Shown here one piece after another: positions 34,931-43,530 of a stretch of 64,000 nucleotides of DNA (position 1 is its first letter; every line of letters starts with the position of its first letter). The translations under genes and the position numbers were made by a program. Source of the stretch: Nocardia coubleae NBRC 108252 (lineage in GTDB: Bacteria > Actinomycetota > Actinomycetes > Mycobacteriales > Mycobacteriaceae); NCBI RefSeq assembly GCF_001612805.1, contig NZ_BDBD01000004.1, forward strand, positions 496,001 through 560,000, written 5' to 3'. The notes beneath the pieces were generated by a model. That model saw nothing but the letters and a program-made list of their open reading frames with translations. It made no database searches and was not told where the DNA came from.

Positions 34931-37204
34931 TTACTCGGCGGCGGAGTCCTCGGAGTCGGCCGGCTCGGCGGGCGCGGCGGCCTCGTCCTCGACCGGGACC
35001 AGCGAGATCTTGCCGCGGTTGTCGATATCGGCGATCTCCACGCGCAGCTTGTCGCCGACGTTGACCACGTCCTCGACCTTGGCCACACGCTTGCCGTTGC
35101 CCAGCTTGGAGATGTGCACCAGACCGTCGCGGCCCGGCAGCAGCGAGACGAACGCGCCGAAGGCGGTGGTCTTGACGACCGTGCCCAGGAAGCGCTCGCC
35201 CACCTTGGGCAGCTGCGGGTTGGCGATGGCGTTGATCATGTCGATCGCGGCCTGGGCCGACGGCCCGTCGGTCGCACCGACGAACACGGTGCCGTCATCC
35301 TCGATGGAGATGTTGGCGCCGGTTTCCTCGGTGATCTGGTTGATCATCTTGCCCTTGGGGCCGATGACCTCACCGATCTTGTCGACCGGGATCTTGATCG
35401 CGGTGACGCGCGGGGCGTACGGGCTCATCTCGTCCGGGGTGGCAATGGCCTCGGCCATCACGTCCAGGATGGTGGTACGGGCGTCGTGCGCCTGGTTCAG
35501 CGCACCGGCAAGCACCTGCGAGGGGATGCCGTCGAGCTTGGTGTCGAGCTGCAGGGCGGTGACGAAGTCACGGGTACCGGCGACCTTGAAGTCCATGTCG
35601 CCGAAGGCATCTTCGGCGCCGAGGATGTCGGTGAGGGCCACGTAGCGGACCTCGTCGACACCCTGGTCGTTGGTGATGGTGTCCGACACCAGGCCCATGG
35701 CGATACCCGCGACCGGCGCCTTCAGCGGCACACCGGCGTTGAGCAGCGACAGGGTCGAGGCACACACCGAACCCATCGAGGTGGAGCCGTTGGAGCCCAG
35801 CGCCTCCGAGACCTGACGGATGGCGTAGGGGAACTCCTCCTGCGAGGGCAGCACCGGCATCAGCGCGCGCTCGGCCAGGGCGCCGTGGCCGATCTCGCGA
35901 CGCTTCGGCGAACCGACGCGACCGGTCTCACCGGTGGAGAACGGCGGGAAGTTGTAGTGGTGCATGTAGCGCTTGGAGGTCTCCGGGCCGAGCGAGTCGA
36001 CCTGCTGAGCCATCTTCACCATGTCGAGGGTGGTGACGCCCATGATCTGGGTCTCGCCACGCTCGAACAGCGCCGAACCGTGGGCGCGCGGGATCACGTC
36101 GACCTCGGCGGACAGCTCACGGATGTCGGCCAGGCCGCGACCGTCGATGCGGAAGCCGTCGGTCAGGATGCGCTGGCGGACCAGCTTCTTGGTGACCGAG
36201 CGGAACGCGGCACCCAGCTCCTTCTCGCGACCGGCGAAGTCCTCACCGAGACGCGACAGCACCTCGACCTTGATCTCATCGATCTTGGCTTCGCGGGCCT
36301 GCTTGTCGGCGATGCTCAGCGCCTGGTTCAGCTCGACCTTCGAGGTGCCCTCGACAGCCTCGAACACGTCGGGGCCGTACGGCGGGAAGAGCGGGAACTC
36401 CTGGGTGGGCTTGGCGGCCAGCGCGGCCAGGTCGGCCTGGGCGCGGACCAGGCGCGCGATGAACGGCTTGGCGGCTTCCAGACCCTCGGCGACCACGGCC
36501 TCGGTCGGCGCCTGGGCACCGTCGGCGATCAGGTCGATCACCTTGTCGGTGGCCTCGGCCTCGACCATCATGATGGCGACATCACCGGTGTCGGTGACGC
36601 GGCCCGCGACGACCATGTCGAACACGGCGCCCTCGAGCTGCTCGACGGTCGGGAACGCCACCCACTGGCCGCTGATCAGGGCCACGCGTACGCCACCGAT
36701 CGGACCCGAGAACGGGATGCCCGACAGCTGGGTGGACGCCGAGGCGCCGTTGATGGCCAGCACGTCGTAGAGATCCTGGGGGTCGAGGCTCAGCACGGTG
36801 ACCACGACCTGGATCTCGTTGCGCAGACCGTCGATGAAGGTCGGGCGCAGCGGACGGTCGATCAGGCGGCAGGTCAGGATCGCGTCGGTGGAGGGACGGC
36901 CCTCGCGACGGAAGAACGAGCCGGGGATGCGGCCCGCGGCGTACATGCGCTCTTCGACGTCGACCGTCAGCGGGAAGAAGTCGAACTGGTCCTTGGGGTG
37001 CTTACCGGCGGTGGTCGCCGACAGCAGCATGGTCTCGTCGTCCAGGTAGGCGACGACGGAGCCTGCGGCCTGCTTGGCCAGACGGCCGGTTTCGAAGCGG
37101 ATGGTGCGGGTGCCGAAGCTACCGTTGTCGATCAGCGCGACCGATTCGAAAACACCGGGCTCTACCTCGACCGCAGTCGATGCACGTTCAGTTGTCTGCG
37201 TCAT
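34931..37204 (-). CDS. pnp: Polyribonucleotide nucleotidyltransferase (PNPase, GpsI)
   Basis: A 757-residue phosphorolytic 3'-5' exoribonuclease and RNA polymerase. Two RNase PH core domains (about residues 15-230 and 330-560) flank an alpha-helical linker; the C-terminal KH domain ([21 protein letters not shown] is its centre) and S1 domain ([19 protein letters not shown]) bind RNA. The tail is acidic and alanine-rich. The open frame extends upstream to 37384, but family homology starts at [10 protein letters not shown], whose ATG at 37204 is preceded by GAGAGAAAT. rpsO lies upstream in the same direction, separated by 392 bp that contain a long hairpin. In actinobacteria PNPase also degrades and makes tails on RNA. 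Confidence 0.97.
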   Translation of the reverse strand: MTQTTERASTAVEVEPGVFESVALIDNGSFGTRTIRFETGRLAKQAAGSVVAYLDDETMLLSATTAGKHPKDQFDFFPLTVDVEERMYAAGRIPGSFFRREGRPSTDAILTCRLIDRPLRPTFIDGLRNEIQVVVTVLSLDPQDLYDVLAINGASASTQLSGIPFSGPIGGVRVALISGQWVAFPTVEQLEGAVFDMVVAGRVTDTGDVAIMMVEAEATDKVIDLIADGAQAPTEAVVAEGLEAAKPFIARLVRAQADLAALAAKPTQEFPLFPPYGPDVFEAVEGTSKVELNQALSIADKQAREAKIDEIKVEVLSRLGEDFAGREKELGAAFRSVTKKLVRQRILTDGFRIDGRGLADIRELSAEVDVIPRAHGSALFERGETQIMGVTTLDMVKMAQQVDSLGPETSKRYMHHYNFPPFSTGETGRVGSPKRREIGHGALAERALMPVLPSQEEFPYAIRQVSEALGSNGSTSMGSVCASTLSLLNAGVPLKAPVAGIAMGLVSDTITNDQGVDEVRYVALTDILGAEDAFGDMDFKVAGTRDFVTALQLDTKLDGIPSQVLAGALNQAHDARTTILDVMAEAIATPDEMSPYAPRVTAIKIPVDKIGEVIGPKGKMINQITEETGANISIEDDGTVFVGATDGPSAQAAIDMINAIANPQLPKVGERFLGTVVKTTAFGAFVSLLPGRDGLVHISKLGNGKRVAKVEDVVNVGDKLRVEIADIDNRGKISLVPVEDEAAAPAEPADSEDSAAE

Positions 37205-37596
37205 ATTTCTCTCTCGACCTCTCGTCTCGCCGATTCGCGCGGCCGATGCCAGGCGTACTCGCCTGATGGGCGCGAACCAGCTTTTCGTCAGCCGTACCGG
37301 ACACGGACACGCGACAACCCTCCTGGCTGTCACGCGCAGCACCCGGCCGTATCCCCTTGGAAGCGGCGACGCGGTGGCGGTCATCGATCGAAGCCCGACG
37401 GCGGTAGAACATCGCCTGCCGAAAGGCCACTACCGAAGACCGACGCCACGTGGACGGATGCACACGGCTGTCACATGTTGTAGTGCACCCGGAAACCCCA
37501 TGGTCTCCGAATACACGAATAGCCAACAGAAAGAAGTGTACTTCTTCCTGTTGGCTACTCGCCGACCGCCTCAGCGTGGAGGCGTGTCGTAGCAGA
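37205..37596 (-). other. rpsO-pnp intergenic region
   Basis: No gene is supported in these 392 bp; the open frames here lack actinobacterial codon pattern or known similarity. The region holds the long hairpin at 37521-37556 and, closer to pnp, unstructured leader with the GAGAGAAAT ribosome site. In other bacteria this spacer carries a processing site that controls pnp. Confidence 0.55.
37521..37556 (-). terminator. Long hairpin between rpsO and pnp (terminator or RNase III-type processing site)
   Basis: AGCCAACAGAAAGAAGT (37521-37537) and ACTTCTTCCTGTTGGCT (37540-37556) are inverted copies with one mismatch in 17; the loop is only a few bases. It begins 40 bp past the rpsO stop and lies about 320 bp ahead of pnp. 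The stem is AT-rich compared with the other terminators here. E. coli and Streptomyces cut a hairpin in this position with RNase III to control pnp. Confidence 0.7.
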
Positions 37597-37866
37597 TCAG
37601 CGGCGCAGGCCGAGACGCTCGATGAGCGAACGGTAGCGGTTGATGTCCTTGGCCTGCAGGTACTTCGACAGGCGACGACGACGACCGATCAGGGCCAGCA
37701 GGCCGTGGCGGGTGTGGTGATCGTGCTTGTGCTGCTTGAGGTGCTCGGTCAGGTCCGAGATCCGCTTCGACAGCAGCGCGATCTGCGCCTCCGGCGAACC
37801 GGTGTCCTTCTCGTGCAGGCCGTACTCGGCCAGGATGGCCGACTTCTGCTCAGTGGTCAGCGCCAT
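37597..37866 (-). CDS. rpsO: 30S ribosomal protein S15
   Basis: An 89-residue protein covering the whole S15 family: the helical start ([21 protein letters not shown]) and the 16S rRNA-binding core [30 protein letters not shown]15 is a primary binder of the central domain of 16S rRNA. The ATG at 37866 is preceded by AGGAG at 7 nt. A TGTAAGGT box about 80 bp upstream may be its -10 region. The long hairpin follows the stop. Confidence 0.98.
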   Translation of the reverse strand: MALTTEQKSAILAEYGLHEKDTGSPEAQIALLSKRISDLTEHLKQHKHDHHTRHGLLALIGRRRRLSKYLQAKDINRYRSLIERLGLRR

Positions 37867-37992
37867 GTGGCTCGACTCCTATTTTTCAGTTCCGCGCTCG
37901 AATGTCCGGTCACCCGGGATGGGCGCCACCGCGGACCGCAGCAAACCCGAGGAGCCACCTTACACCGCCGCTGGTGAGCGGTTGAATCCGCC

Positions 37993-38961
37993 TCAGACCT
38001 CGGCGGCGGTGAGCACCTTGCGGGCGGCCTCGACGTCGCGGCCCATGGCCTCGACCAGCTCGTCGACGGACTCGAACTTGCGCATCCCGCGCAATTGTTC
38101 GACGAAGTCGACCGCCACGTGCTGGCCGTACAGATCGGCCTCACCGTCGAGGACATAGGCCTCGACCGTGCGCGACCGCCCGGAGAAGGTGGGGTTGGTG
38201 CCCACCGAGATCGCCGCCATCGCCCGCTCGCCCGCCTCGACCGTGCCGATCGTCGGACCGGCGCCGAGCACGGTGAACCAGCCCGCGTACACGCCGTCGG
38301 CGGGGATCGCGGCGTGCATCGGCGGGGCGACGTTGGCGGTCGGGAAACCGAGTCCACGTCCACGACCGTCGCCGTGCACGACCACGCCCTCCACGCGGTG
38401 CGGGCGGCCGAGCGCCTCGGCGGCCGCGGCCATGTCGCCCGCGTCGACGCAGGCGCGGATGTAGGTGGAGGAGAAGGTGACGGCGTGCTCACCGAGCAGG
38501 GTCACCCCGTCGACCTCGAAACCGAAACGCGCACCGAGCTCACGCATGGTGTCGACGGTGCCCGCGGCCTTCTTGCCGAAGGTGAAGTTGTCGCCGACCA
38601 CGACCTCGGTGACGTGCAACCGCTCCACGAGCAGGTCGTGCACGTAACCGGCGGGGGTGAGCTTCATGAATTCCTGGGTGAACGGCATCACGCAGAACAC
38701 GTCGATGCCGAGTTCCTCGGCCAGTTCCGCCCGCCGGGTGAGGGTGGTGAGCTGGGCCGGATGCGAACCGGGGCGCACCACTTCCATCGGGTGCGGGTCG
38801 AACGTCATCAGGACCGCGGGCACGCCACGCTTTTTCGCCGCGGCCACCGCACGGCTGATGAGCTGCGCGTGTCCACGATGTACCCCGTCGAACACGCCGA
38901 TCGTGAGGACGCAACGTCCCCAGTCCGCGGGCACGTCGTCGAGACTTCGCCATCTCTGCAC
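37993..38961 (-). CDS. ribF: Bifunctional riboflavin kinase / FAD synthetase
   Basis: A 322-residue cytoplasmic enzyme that phosphorylates riboflavin to FMN and adenylates FMN to FAD. The nucleotidyltransferase half has GVFDGVHRGHAQL (about residue 23) and VGDNFTFGKKAAG; the kinase half has GRGLGFPTANV. I chose the GTG at 38961 (VQRWRSLDDVPADWG) because the M. tuberculosis protein begins at the matching MQRW; a TTG six codons earlier is also in frame. It is divergent from mntR across 90 bp and precedes rpsO in the same direction. FAD and FMN supply also matters to the flavin enzymes in the accessory block, though no direct link is implied. Confidence 0.97.
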   Translation of the reverse strand: MQRWRSLDDVPADWGRCVLTIGVFDGVHRGHAQLISRAVAAAKKRGVPAVLMTFDPHPMEVVRPGSHPAQLTTLTRRAELAEELGIDVFCVMPFTQEFMKLTPAGYVHDLLVERLHVTEVVVGDNFTFGKKAAGTVDTMRELGARFGFEVDGVTLLGEHAVTFSSTYIRACVDAGDMAAAAEALGRPHRVEGVVVHGDGRGRGLGFPTANVAPPMHAAIPADGVYAGWFTVLGAGPTIGTVEAGERAMAAISVGTNPTFSGRSRTVEAYVLDGEADLYGQHVAVDFVEQLRGMRKFESVDELVEAMGRDVEAARKVLTAAEV

Positions 38962-39050
38962 AGAGCGAAGCCTACGCAAAGCGGTGCGCGAACAGAATTC
39001 CGGTGTGATGCGATCGTGGCCGGTTCGCCGATGTGTGATTCGGGCCAGGG

Positions 39051-39779
39051 ATGCCTAACATTGACAACGTGCCAGGTAAACGAGAGGCCGGACTCGAGGT
39101 CACCGCTACGATCGCGCCCGAGCTGTCGGCGGTGGCACAGGACTATCTGAAGGTCATCTGGACCGCGCAGGAGTGGTCGCAGGAGAAGGTGTCCACCAAG
39201 CTGCTCGCCGAGCGCATCGGCGTGTCGGCCTCGACCGTGTCGGAGGCGGTGCGCAAGCTCGCCGACCAGGGCCTGGTCGAGCACGCCCGCTACGGCGCGA
39301 TCACGTTGACCGACCACGGCCGTCGCGCCGCCGTGGCCATGGTGCGCCGTCACCGCCTCATCGAGACCTTCCTGGTGAACGAGCTCGGCTACGGCTGGGA
39401 CGAGGTGCACGACGAGGCCGAGGTCCTCGAGCACGCGGTGTCGGAGCTGCTGGTGTCACGCATCGACGCGAAACTCGGCCACCCCGACCGTGATCCGCAC
39501 GGCGACCCCATCCCCTCGGTCGACGGCGCCGTCCCCACACCCCCGGCCCGCCGCCTCAGCGACTTCGCCGCGGGCGAATCCGGCCGCGTCGCCCGCATCT
39601 CCGACTCCGACCCCGAGATGCTGCGCTACTTCGACTCCGTCGGCATCGCCCTCGACACCCCCATCGAGGTAGCCGAACGCCGCGACTTCGCCGGCACCAT
39701 CGCCGTCCGCATCGCCACCGCCGACTCCCCCACCGAACTAGGAACCCTTGCGGCCGAAGCCATCTGGCTGACCGCCTGA
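39051..39779 (+). CDS. mntR: DtxR-family metal-dependent repressor, MntR/SirR type
   Basis: A 242-residue metalloregulator. The N-terminal winged helix is LSAVAQDYLKVIWTAQEW...AERIGVSASTVSEAVRKL; the metal-binding/dimerisation domain has RRHRLIETFLVNELGY and HDEAEVLEHAVS, whose Glu and His residues are family ligands; the C-terminal FeoA/SH3-like domain starts near residue 165. It closely follows the M. tuberculosis Rv2788 protein, which also sits beside ribF. Such proteins repress Mn or Fe uptake genes when metal-loaded. The stop abuts the stop of the convergent lipoprotein gene, so any terminator must lie inside coding sequence. The exact start is uncertain; a GTG at 39069 is an alternative. 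Confidence 0.93.
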   Translation: MPNIDNVPGKREAGLEVTATIAPELSAVAQDYLKVIWTAQEWSQEKVSTKLLAERIGVSASTVSEAVRKLADQGLVEHARYGAITLTDHGRRAAVAMVRRHRLIETFLVNELGYGWDEVHDEAEVLEHAVSELLVSRIDAKLGHPDRDPHGDPIPSVDGAVPTPPARRLSDFAAGESGRVARISDSDPEMLRYFDSVGIALDTPIEVAERRDFAGTIAVRIATADSPTELGTLAAEAIWLTA

Positions 39780-40574
39780 TCAGCAGGTGAAGTAGGGGCG
39801 GAGCCGGGCGGGAACGCCGTCGGATTCGGCGGTGGCCCAGCAGGTTTCGTGGGGGAACAGGACGTAGGTGGTCCAGGTGCCGTCGACGCGGCGGATGATG
39901 CGCTGGTTGTCGCCGGGGGTGGCGAAGCGGATGACGGCCCAGGTTCCGTCGCAGTCGACGACGGCGGCGTTGTCGAGCATGCCGAGGTCGGCGGAGATGC
40001 CGTCGGGGTGGCAGGGGCCCGCGGTGTCCTGGAAGCGCAGCAGGCCGTCGACGGTTGATCCGGCGGTGGTGAGGAAGGCCGAATGCATGCCCTCCGGAAC
40101 GGGATTCGTCCCGACGGGGGCGGTCATGCCGAAGTAGTAGCAACCGACGGGCACGGTGAAGACGGCGCGGCCGTCGCTGTCGGTCACGGCGTCGAGCCGC
40201 TGGGTCTCACTCGTCTCCCCCACCGGGATGTCGTGGGCTGCCGGATCACACGGTTCCTGACGCGAAAGATGCACCGGCACATCAGGAACCGCGACACCCG
40301 ACACTGTTTCGGTGCGCAGCACGATGGTTCCCGTCGCCGGTGTCGGCGGCGGACTCGGCCGAGCAGCGGTGGTACGCGTGGCGGACATCCCCGTCGTCGC
40401 CTCGATCGGCCCCACGGTGATCGCCGCATCGGGCGGCGTCGCCACCGGCGGCTGGGCCAGAGTCGACGGCACGCGCGAAGAATTCACCACCCGAGGCTCG
40501 TCGGACGCACATCCGGCAAGCAGGACCACCGCCCCGGCGACAACGCCGATCCAGGCTTTCCGTACCGCACCCAT
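39780..40574 (-). CDS. Secreted lipoprotein of unknown function
   Basis: A 264-residue lipoprotein: a basic start (MGAVRKAW), a hydrophobic core and LLAGC as lipobox, with Cys22 the expected lipidated residue. Next comes a disordered Pro/Thr/Ala stretch (residues 30-85), then a domain with VAVPDVPVHLSRQ...DSDGRAVFTVPVGCYYF that looks like a prealbumin-like (SpaA/collagen-binding B type) beta-sandwich, and a C-terminal domain with paired Cys residues (residues about 195-264). No function is known. The gene has its own TATATA box 26 bp upstream and converges on mntR with no spacing. Confidence 0.82.
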   Translation of the reverse strand: MGAVRKAWIGVVAGAVVLLAGCASDEPRVVNSSRVPSTLAQPPVATPPDAAITVGPIEATTGMSATRTTAARPSPPPTPATGTIVLRTETVSGVAVPDVPVHLSRQEPCDPAAHDIPVGETSETQRLDAVTDSDGRAVFTVPVGCYYFGMTAPVGTNPVPEGMHSAFLTTAGSTVDGLLRFQDTAGPCHPDGISADLGMLDNAAVVDCDGTWAVIRFATPGDNQRIIRRVDGTWTTYVLFPHETCWATAESDGVPARLRPYFTC

Positions 40575-40599
40575 GGTCCACCTCTACGACGCCGTCGGC

Positions 40600-40605
40600 T
40601 ATATA
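40600..40605 (-). promoter_or_regulatory. Candidate -10 box of the lipoprotein gene
   Basis: TATATA on the minus strand lies 26 bp ahead of the ATG at 40574 in an otherwise GC-rich stretch. No good -35 is apparent at 16-19 bp, which is common in actinobacteria. A GGTGG ribosome site follows 3 bp before the ATG. Confidence 0.3.
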
Positions 40606-40669
40606 CCGAGGCTATCGAGCGAGGTCGTCGACCCGTTAGCCGTCGTCCAGAGGCCATGACAGCCGTGAG

Positions 40670-41596
40670 TCAGTCGCCGATGCCTTGGGGGCGGACGACC
40701 ATGACCGAGGCGGCGCGTTTGCCGCTCTCCTCGAGGAGGGCGATGGCCCGGCCGGTGGGGTCGATGGCCGCGTAGACGCCCTTGATGCCGACGGGGTCGA
40801 GCCAGCGCCCGTTGCGCAGGTCGTTCGCCTGGGCTTCGTCGATGTCGCGGTGCGGGAAGGCGGTGCGGACGGCGGTGTCGATATCGAGGCTGAGCAGCGG
40901 TTGCTCGGCCTCGGCCGCGGCGGCCAGTTCGTCCAGGGTGCGGGCGTGTTCGAGGGTGAAGGGGCCGACCCTGGTGCGGCGCAGCGCGGTGAGGTGGCCG
41001 CCTACGCCGAGGGCGGCGCCGAGGTCGCGGGCGAGGGCGCGGATGTAGGTGCCCGAAGAGCAGTCGACCTCCACGTCGAGGTCGACGAAGTCGCCGGATT
41101 CGCGACGGGCGAGGACGTCGAAGCGGGAGACGGTCACCGGGCGGGCGGCCAGTTGTACGTCTTCGCCGGCCCGTGCCCGGGCGTAGGCGCGTTCGCCGTC
41201 GATCTTGATGGCGCTGACGGTCGCCGGCACCTGCTGGATGTCGCCGGTGAGCGCGGCGACCCCCGCGGCGATGTCGGCGTCGGTGACGTGCAGTGCGGGC
41301 GTCGTCGCCACCACCTCGCCTTCGGCGTCGTCGGTGATCGTCGACTGACCGAGGCGGATCGTCGCGGTGTACGCCTTGGAGGTGAGGATCAGCTGGCCGA
41401 GCAGTTTCGTCGCCCGCTCGACGCCGAGCACCAGCACCCCGGTCGCCATCGGGTCCAGGGTGCCCGCATGGCCGACCTTCTTGGTGCGCAACAGTTTCCG
41501 GCTGCGCGCCACCACGTCGTGACTGGTCCAGCCGCCGTCCTTGTCCACGATCACCAACCCGCCGAGCGGGTCGACGGCCGGAGTACGCGCCGCCAT
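40670..41596 (-). CDS. truB: tRNA pseudouridine(55) synthase
   Basis: A 308-residue enzyme that makes pseudouridine at position 55 in the tRNA T-loop. The catalytic Asp is in [14 protein letters not shown] (about residue 47); other family motifs are [21 protein letters not shown] and [18 protein letters not shown]-like C-terminal domain ends the protein. The ATG at 41596 shares a base with the pptT stop (TGATG), so truB is translated right after pptT in one operon. The gene order matches M. tuberculosis Rv2793c-Rv2795c. Confidence 0.97.
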   Translation of the reverse strand: MAARTPAVDPLGGLVIVDKDGGWTSHDVVARSRKLLRTKKVGHAGTLDPMATGVLVLGVERATKLLGQLILTSKAYTATIRLGQSTITDDAEGEVVATTPALHVTDADIAAGVAALTGDIQQVPATVSAIKIDGERAYARARAGEDVQLAARPVTVSRFDVLARRESGDFVDLDVEVDCSSGTYIRALARDLGAALGVGGHLTALRRTRVGPFTLEHARTLDELAAAAEAEQPLLSLDIDTAVRTAFPHRDIDEAQANDLRNGRWLDPVGIKGVYAAIDPTGRAIALLEESGKRAASVMVVRPQGIGD

Positions 41597-42315
41597 CAGC
41601 CGTGCGCGATCGCGGTCAGGATCAGCCCGTCGGCGATCATCCAACGTCCGTCGAACGTGGTCAGCGGGATTCCGCCGTCGGTGGTGAGACCGGGGACGAG
41701 CAGCTTGGTGTGGAACGTCCCGGTGGCGGAATCGGCTGTGCGGGAATCGATCTCGAAGGTGATGTGGGCGTCCTCGAAACCGAGCCAGCGCAGGGTCAGC
41801 GGGAACCAGGCCTTGTAGGTCGCCTCCTTGGCGCAGAACAGCAGCCGGTCCAGGTGCAGCCCGTCGTCGGGTGTGCCCGCGAGCCACTCGCGTTCGGCGG
41901 GCAGGCTCACCGAGTCGAGCACACCCTCGGGCAGCGGACCGTGCGGCTCGGCGTCGATACCGACCGAACGGAACCGCAGCGCATGCGCGAGCGCGGCGGC
42001 ACGGTACCCGTCGCAATGGGTGAGGCTGCCGACGACACCGCGCGGGAACAGCGGCATACCGCGCTCACCTTTGCCGATCGCGACCGGCGGCTCACCGAGT
42101 TCCTCGAGCGCCACTCGTGCGCAGTGCCGAGCACCGATGAAATCGCGACGGCGCTTCTCCACCGACTTCGCGATGAGGTGCTCTTCGGCGGGATGCGCCT
42201 TCAGGTCCTCCGGGTACGCCAGCAGTTCCGAGGTAGCAACCCCCGACGGCAACAGTTTCTCAAGCACGCCCGCCTCCCCGAGTCTCACGGCCAGACCGGG
42301 GTGGTGGACCGGCAT
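41596..42315 (-). CDS. pptT: 4'-phosphopantetheinyl transferase PptT (Sfp type)
   Basis: A 239-residue enzyme that moves phosphopantetheine from CoA to the carrier serine of acyl and peptidyl carrier proteins. Key motifs are [22 protein letters not shown] (Mg-binding Asp/Glu) and [15 protein letters not shown] (catalytic Glu and Lys), all as in M. tuberculosis PptT. This enzyme is expected to activate the seven carrier domains of the synthetase encoded 7 kb downstream, as well as polyketide and mycobactin-type carriers elsewhere. The start is uncertain: the ATG at 42315 lacks a clear ribosome site and a GTG at 42288 is possible. It is flanked by the phosphoesterase and truB genes in one operon. 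Confidence 0.95.
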   Translation of the reverse strand: MPVHHPGLAVRLGEAGVLEKLLPSGVATSELLAYPEDLKAHPAEEHLIAKSVEKRRRDFIGARHCARVALEELGEPPVAIGKGERGMPLFPRGVVGSLTHCDGYRAAALAHALRFRSVGIDAEPHGPLPEGVLDSVSLPAEREWLAGTPDDGLHLDRLLFCAKEATYKAWFPLTLRWLGFEDAHITFEIDSRTADSATGTFHTKLLVPGLTTDGGIPLTTFDGRWMIADGLILTAIAHG

Positions 42316-42425
42316 GTTCGGCGGCTGGCGGGACGGAGGCGGCGAGTGCGCCCGTACCCGATGAGTTACCCATGTGCATCACCAAATCAGTGGCGGACCT
42401 TCTAAGCAAATCCGAACTCCCCGGT

Positions 42426-43400
42426 TCAGATGCCCCGACGGCGGTCGGCCTTCGCGCGCATCTCTTCGGCTGCCGCTTCCATCTCCGGGGTGACGGTGAA
42501 GTGGCCGCCCCAGGCGTTGAGGTCGCCTTCGGCGTAGACCGGTTCGGGCAGGATCTGGCGCAGCAGGGGGTCGGGCATGCCGCGGCGCTTCCATTCGCGC
42601 GGGTAGCCGAGGGAGACCTCTTCGAAGCGGACACCGTCGTAATGGGTGGTGCGCGGGATGTGGAGGTGGCCGTACACCGAGCAGACCACGTTGTAGCTGG
42701 TGTGCCAGTCGGCGGTGAGGTCGGTGCCGCACCACAGGGAGAACTCGGGGTAGAAGAGGATGTCGGTGGGCTGGCGGACCAGCGGGAAGTGGTTGATCAT
42801 CACCAGCGGGGTGTCCGGCGCCAGGGCGTCGAGGCGGCGCTGGGTGTACTGGACGCGGGCGTGGCACCAGGCGTCGCGGGTGAGGTACGGGTCCGGATGG
42901 AGCAGGAATTCGTCGGTGGCGACCACGTTGCGTTCCCGTGCCACCGCGAGCGCCTCGGCCTTGGTGCTGGTTCCGGCGGGCCGCCACGAGTAGTCGTAGA
43001 GCAGGAACATCGGGGCGAGCGTGACGCTGCCGCCGAACTTCTCCGCACCCGGCCCGTTCCACACCGGGAACGGATCCTCCGGGGTGAGGACATCGAGATC
43101 ACGGCACATCGCCACCAGGTAGTCGTAGCGGGCGGCGCCGTGCATCTGCACCGGGTCCTTCGGCGTGGTCCACAGTTCGTGGTTGCCCGGCACCCAGATC
43201 ACCTTGGCGAAGCGGGCGCGCAGCAGCTCCAGCGCCCACCGCACCTCCTCGGCCTTCTCCCCCACGTCACCGGCGACGATCAGCCAGTCCTCGGGCGAGT
43301 CGGGCCGGATCTGCTCGACGATCGGCTTGTTGCCCTGGTGCCCCACGTGCACATCGCTGACCGCCCACAACTTCGGATTCACCTGTCCACAGTGACACAT
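42426..43400 (-). CDS. Calcineurin-like metallophosphoesterase (Rv2795c-like)
   Basis: A 324-residue phosphoesterase with the binuclear metal motifs AVSDVHVGH, VAGDVGEK, WVPGNHELW, VMINHFPL and SVYGHLHIPRT in order. It matches the M. tuberculosis protein encoded beside pptT. Recent work on mycobacteria reports this neighbour as a PptT-opposing phosphopantetheinyl hydrolase (PptH), which would remove the carrier arm; that is family knowledge, not shown here. Homology starts just after MCHCGQVNPKLW; I chose the ATG at 43400 (GAAGG 4 nt ahead) over a GTG at 43382 and over the longer open frame to 43478. It heads the pptT-truB operon. Confidence 0.92.
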   Translation of the reverse strand: MCHCGQVNPKLWAVSDVHVGHQGNKPIVEQIRPDSPEDWLIVAGDVGEKAEEVRWALELLRARFAKVIWVPGNHELWTTPKDPVQMHGAARYDYLVAMCRDLDVLTPEDPFPVWNGPGAEKFGGSVTLAPMFLLYDYSWRPAGTSTKAEALAVARERNVVATDEFLLHPDPYLTRDAWCHARVQYTQRRLDALAPDTPLVMINHFPLVRQPTDILFYPEFSLWCGTDLTADWHTSYNVVCSVYGHLHIPRTTHYDGVRFEEVSLGYPREWKRRGMPDPLLRQILPEPVYAEGDLNAWGGHFTVTPEMEAAAEEMRAKADRRRGI

Positions 43401-43530
43401 CGGCCTTCGACCGGCCCATCCCCGTCGGTCACGAGCGTCCGGGTTCTTCGGAACACAGCCTGCCGGCGCCGCGTGCAACGGTTAGGCTTTTCGCACATGG
43501 CGTTGTGCCACAAGAGCTTCGGGGGATCTG

